Positions 41,354 through 42,630 of a stretch of 42,630 bases of DNA are shown here, piece after piece. Each line of letters starts with the position of its first letter. Position 1 is the first letter of the stretch. Source of the stretch: Candidatus Hydrogenedentota bacterium (GTDB taxonomy: Bacteria; Hydrogenedentota; Hydrogenedentia; Hydrogenedentales; SLHB01). A model generated the notes under the pieces. That model had not been told where the DNA came from. It saw only the letters and a program-made list of their open reading frames with translations, and did no database searches. Position numbers and translations under genes: made by a program. The stretch is from NCBI GenBank assembly GCA_019695095.1, contig JAIBAQ010000030.1, forward strand, positions 1 through 42,630, given 5' to 3'.

Positions 41354-42280
41354 TCAGAATGCCGCGGCAATGCGGCTGAGAATGCCGCGCAACCCGCGGC
41401 GATGAAGATTGGGACACGCGCTTTCGCCGCACCCAACGCATATGTCAGGTAGCATTTCGGCCTTGCCCTCTCCCAGGCCGTCGCGAACCTTCTCGACGAA
41501 CTGGCCGTGCCACACGTCGCGAATGCTCTGCTTTTCCACGTTGCCGAGTATGGCGGTCCGATGCCAATCGACGCAGCACAGGGGCACGTCGCCGTTGAAG
41601 AGGATCATCATGTCGCGCGACGGACGAATGCAGTTCCCCATGGACCGCATTTCACCCACGTTAAGCTGGTCAGCATCTTTGATGTTTCCGCCCCGATTCT
41701 CCAACGCCGAAGTGACCAGACGCACGCCGTGCTTCTTCCAGAATCGGCGCGCCTTCTCAATCTCGTGCATGTTCTTGTTGGTGACTACCATCGAAACGCG
41801 GAAATCGATGTCAGACCGTTTACGCTTGATCGTGTTCTGGAACTCGATACAGTTCTCGATCACCTTCGTGCTGTCGTAGCCCATGATCTCGCGGTTGGTT
41901 TCCGGATCGAGAGACTGAAGACTGCACTTCAGTTGCTTCAAACCCGCGTCAATGAGGGCTTCGCCTTTCTCTTTCGACAGGTAGGTGCCGTTGGTGATTA
42001 CTTGCGACTTCGTGCTCGGTATCTTCTCGGTCACGGTACGCACAAGATCCGGCATGCGCTTGTCGAGCAGCGGTTCGTTCTGCATGTACATGCCCACTCG
42101 CCGCGGGGGATGCTGCGCCAACTCGTCAATAATCTTATTGAACAGATCGAGAGGCATGCGGCCATGCTCCAAATCCGACTTGAGTACTTCCTCATTCGGG
42201 CAGAAGATGCAGCGGCCGTTACACCCGGCTTGCGTCTGAATCTGGACACGCGGGGGCATTTCGGGTAATGGGTGCCTCAC
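41354..42280 (-). CDS. Radical SAM protein with SPASM-like C-terminus
   Basis: 308 aa with a GTG start and AGGAG 9 nt upstream. Radical SAM motif Cys20-x3-Cys24-x2-Cys27 in QAGCNGRCIFCPN, then QNEPLLDKR and ITNGTYLS. The C-terminal part has C-IRPSRDMMILFNGDVPLCC, ILGNVEKQSIRDVWH and PDICVGCGESAC, as in SPASM proteins that carry extra FeS clusters. Such proteins often modify peptides or act in cofactor maturation, but no peptide substrate is evident next to it. Downstream gene is the esterase, on the same strand, 113 bp away. Confidence 0.86.
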   Translation of the reverse strand: MRHPLPEMPPRVQIQTQAGCNGRCIFCPNEEVLKSDLEHGRMPLDLFNKIIDELAQHPPRRVGMYMQNEPLLDKRMPDLVRTVTEKIPSTKSQVITNGTYLSKEKGEALIDAGLKQLKCSLQSLDPETNREIMGYDSTKVIENCIEFQNTIKRKRSDIDFRVSMVVTNKNMHEIEKARRFWKKHGVRLVTSALENRGGNIKDADQLNVGEMRSMGNCIRPSRDMMILFNGDVPLCCVDWHRTAILGNVEKQSIRDVWHGQFVEKVRDGLGEGKAEMLPDICVGCGESACPNLHRRGLRGILSRIAAAF

Positions 42281-42364
42281 CGAAGCGATCTCCTATAAAA
42301 AGCGTGGGGTTTTCGAGCGAAATGGTATCACAGACACCGCCGGGATTCCAAAAGAACGCCGCTT

Positions 42365-42628
42365 TCAACGGCCTTGGAGAATGCCTTTGAGTGCTTCTGT
42401 AGCGCCCTTCACCAATTCGTCTTTTACGGCGTTCTTCCCGCTTTCCGTTGCCTTCAGGACCTCCTGAGCAATCCCCGTCACGTTGCCCTTGAAGTCATAG
42501 GTGGGGGTCGGGTTGTCGATGGGGCCCTTGAGGCGTATTCGAAGTCCGCCTTGACGCAGAAAGTCGGCAACTTCTTTTCCGCCCGGCACGAGATCGGCCG
42601 CACCTAACACCGTTTCGAGGATGTTCAC
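42365..42628 (-). CDS. C-terminal end of a possible AsmA/DUF-type membrane-assembly protein (partial)
   Basis: 87 codons from a GTG two bases inside the window edge; the frame may well continue outside. The run GLRIRLKGPIDNPTPTYDFK resembles the 'v.i.G.l..P....' blocks at the C-terminus of AsmA-like/TamB-type proteins, and the last 35 residues are a helical, charged tail ending ALKGILQGR. The 5' part is not visible, so the family call is weak. Confidence 0.45.
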   Translation of the reverse strand: MNILETVLGAADLVPGGKEVADFLRQGGLRIRLKGPIDNPTPTYDFKGNVTGIAQEVLKATESGKNAVKDELVKGATEALKGILQGR

Positions 42629-42630
42629 TC

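Overview
The window is a bacterial chromosomal segment with about 37 protein genes, one tRNA and a repeat-rich island of about 1.3 kb. There is no phage, conjugative or plasmid signature. It is moderately GC-rich by eye. The gene mix combines many secreted proteins with lectin-like or carboxypeptidase-regulatory-like folds, large exported glycoside hydrolases and esterases, DUF1573, a Ser/Thr kinase with TPRs, several radical SAM enzymes, a TroA-type metal transporter and a flagellin. This suggests a heterotrophic Gram-negative bacterium of the Planctomycetota/PVC/Hydrogenedentota kind. No taxonomic marker gene is present, so that placement is only an inference.

Layout. 1-4714 (minus): end of an SGNH-like hydrolase, then a unit of secreted SGNH hydrolase, DUF1573 protein and a multi-repeat carboxypeptidase-regulatory-like protein. 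5158-6411 (plus): an MFS transporter, separated from the SGNH gene by a divergent region with a perfect 10-bp inverted repeat. 6444-10460 (minus): a four-gene Mn/Zn/Fe ABC importer read from a promoter region with a 16-bp palindrome; its first permease carries a DtxR/MntR-like domain at its C-terminus. 10928-13132 (minus): a radical SAM pair. 13247-14584: a gene-poor island with a decayed REP-associated transposase-like remnant and several palindromic repeats. 14585-17620 (minus): a large LamG plus glycosidase-like secreted protein. 17823-17898 (minus): tRNA-Ala(GGC) with its own promoter and terminator.

18128-20506 (plus): STAS protein and Ser/Thr kinase. 20639-21445 (minus): a short lone flagellin. 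21593-23255 (plus): xseA-xseB, exonuclease VII. 23397-26693 (plus): exported GH2-type enzyme with an N-terminal amidotransferase-like domain. 26722-27873 (plus): RES/Xre toxin-antitoxin pair in toxin-first order, with a promoter and operator between the genes. 28041-34702 (plus): six tightly spaced genes (HtrA-like protease, a sister protein that has lost its catalytic residues, TPR lipoprotein, double-CDGSH protein, epimerase, GT-C-like membrane protein). 34685-37796 (minus): pgsA-alr-yacP-DUF72, translationally coupled. 37951-41240 (minus): acetyl-xylan-esterase-like protein and a metallophosphoesterase. 41354-42280 (minus): a SPASM radical SAM protein. 42365-42628 (minus): the end of a possible AsmA-like protein.

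The most unusual elements are the metal permease with a fused metal-sensor domain, the active/inactive HtrA pair, the toxin-first RES/Xre module, the radical SAM pair and the palindrome-rich island with its transposase remnant. All domain calls come from reading motifs by eye; no database search was run.
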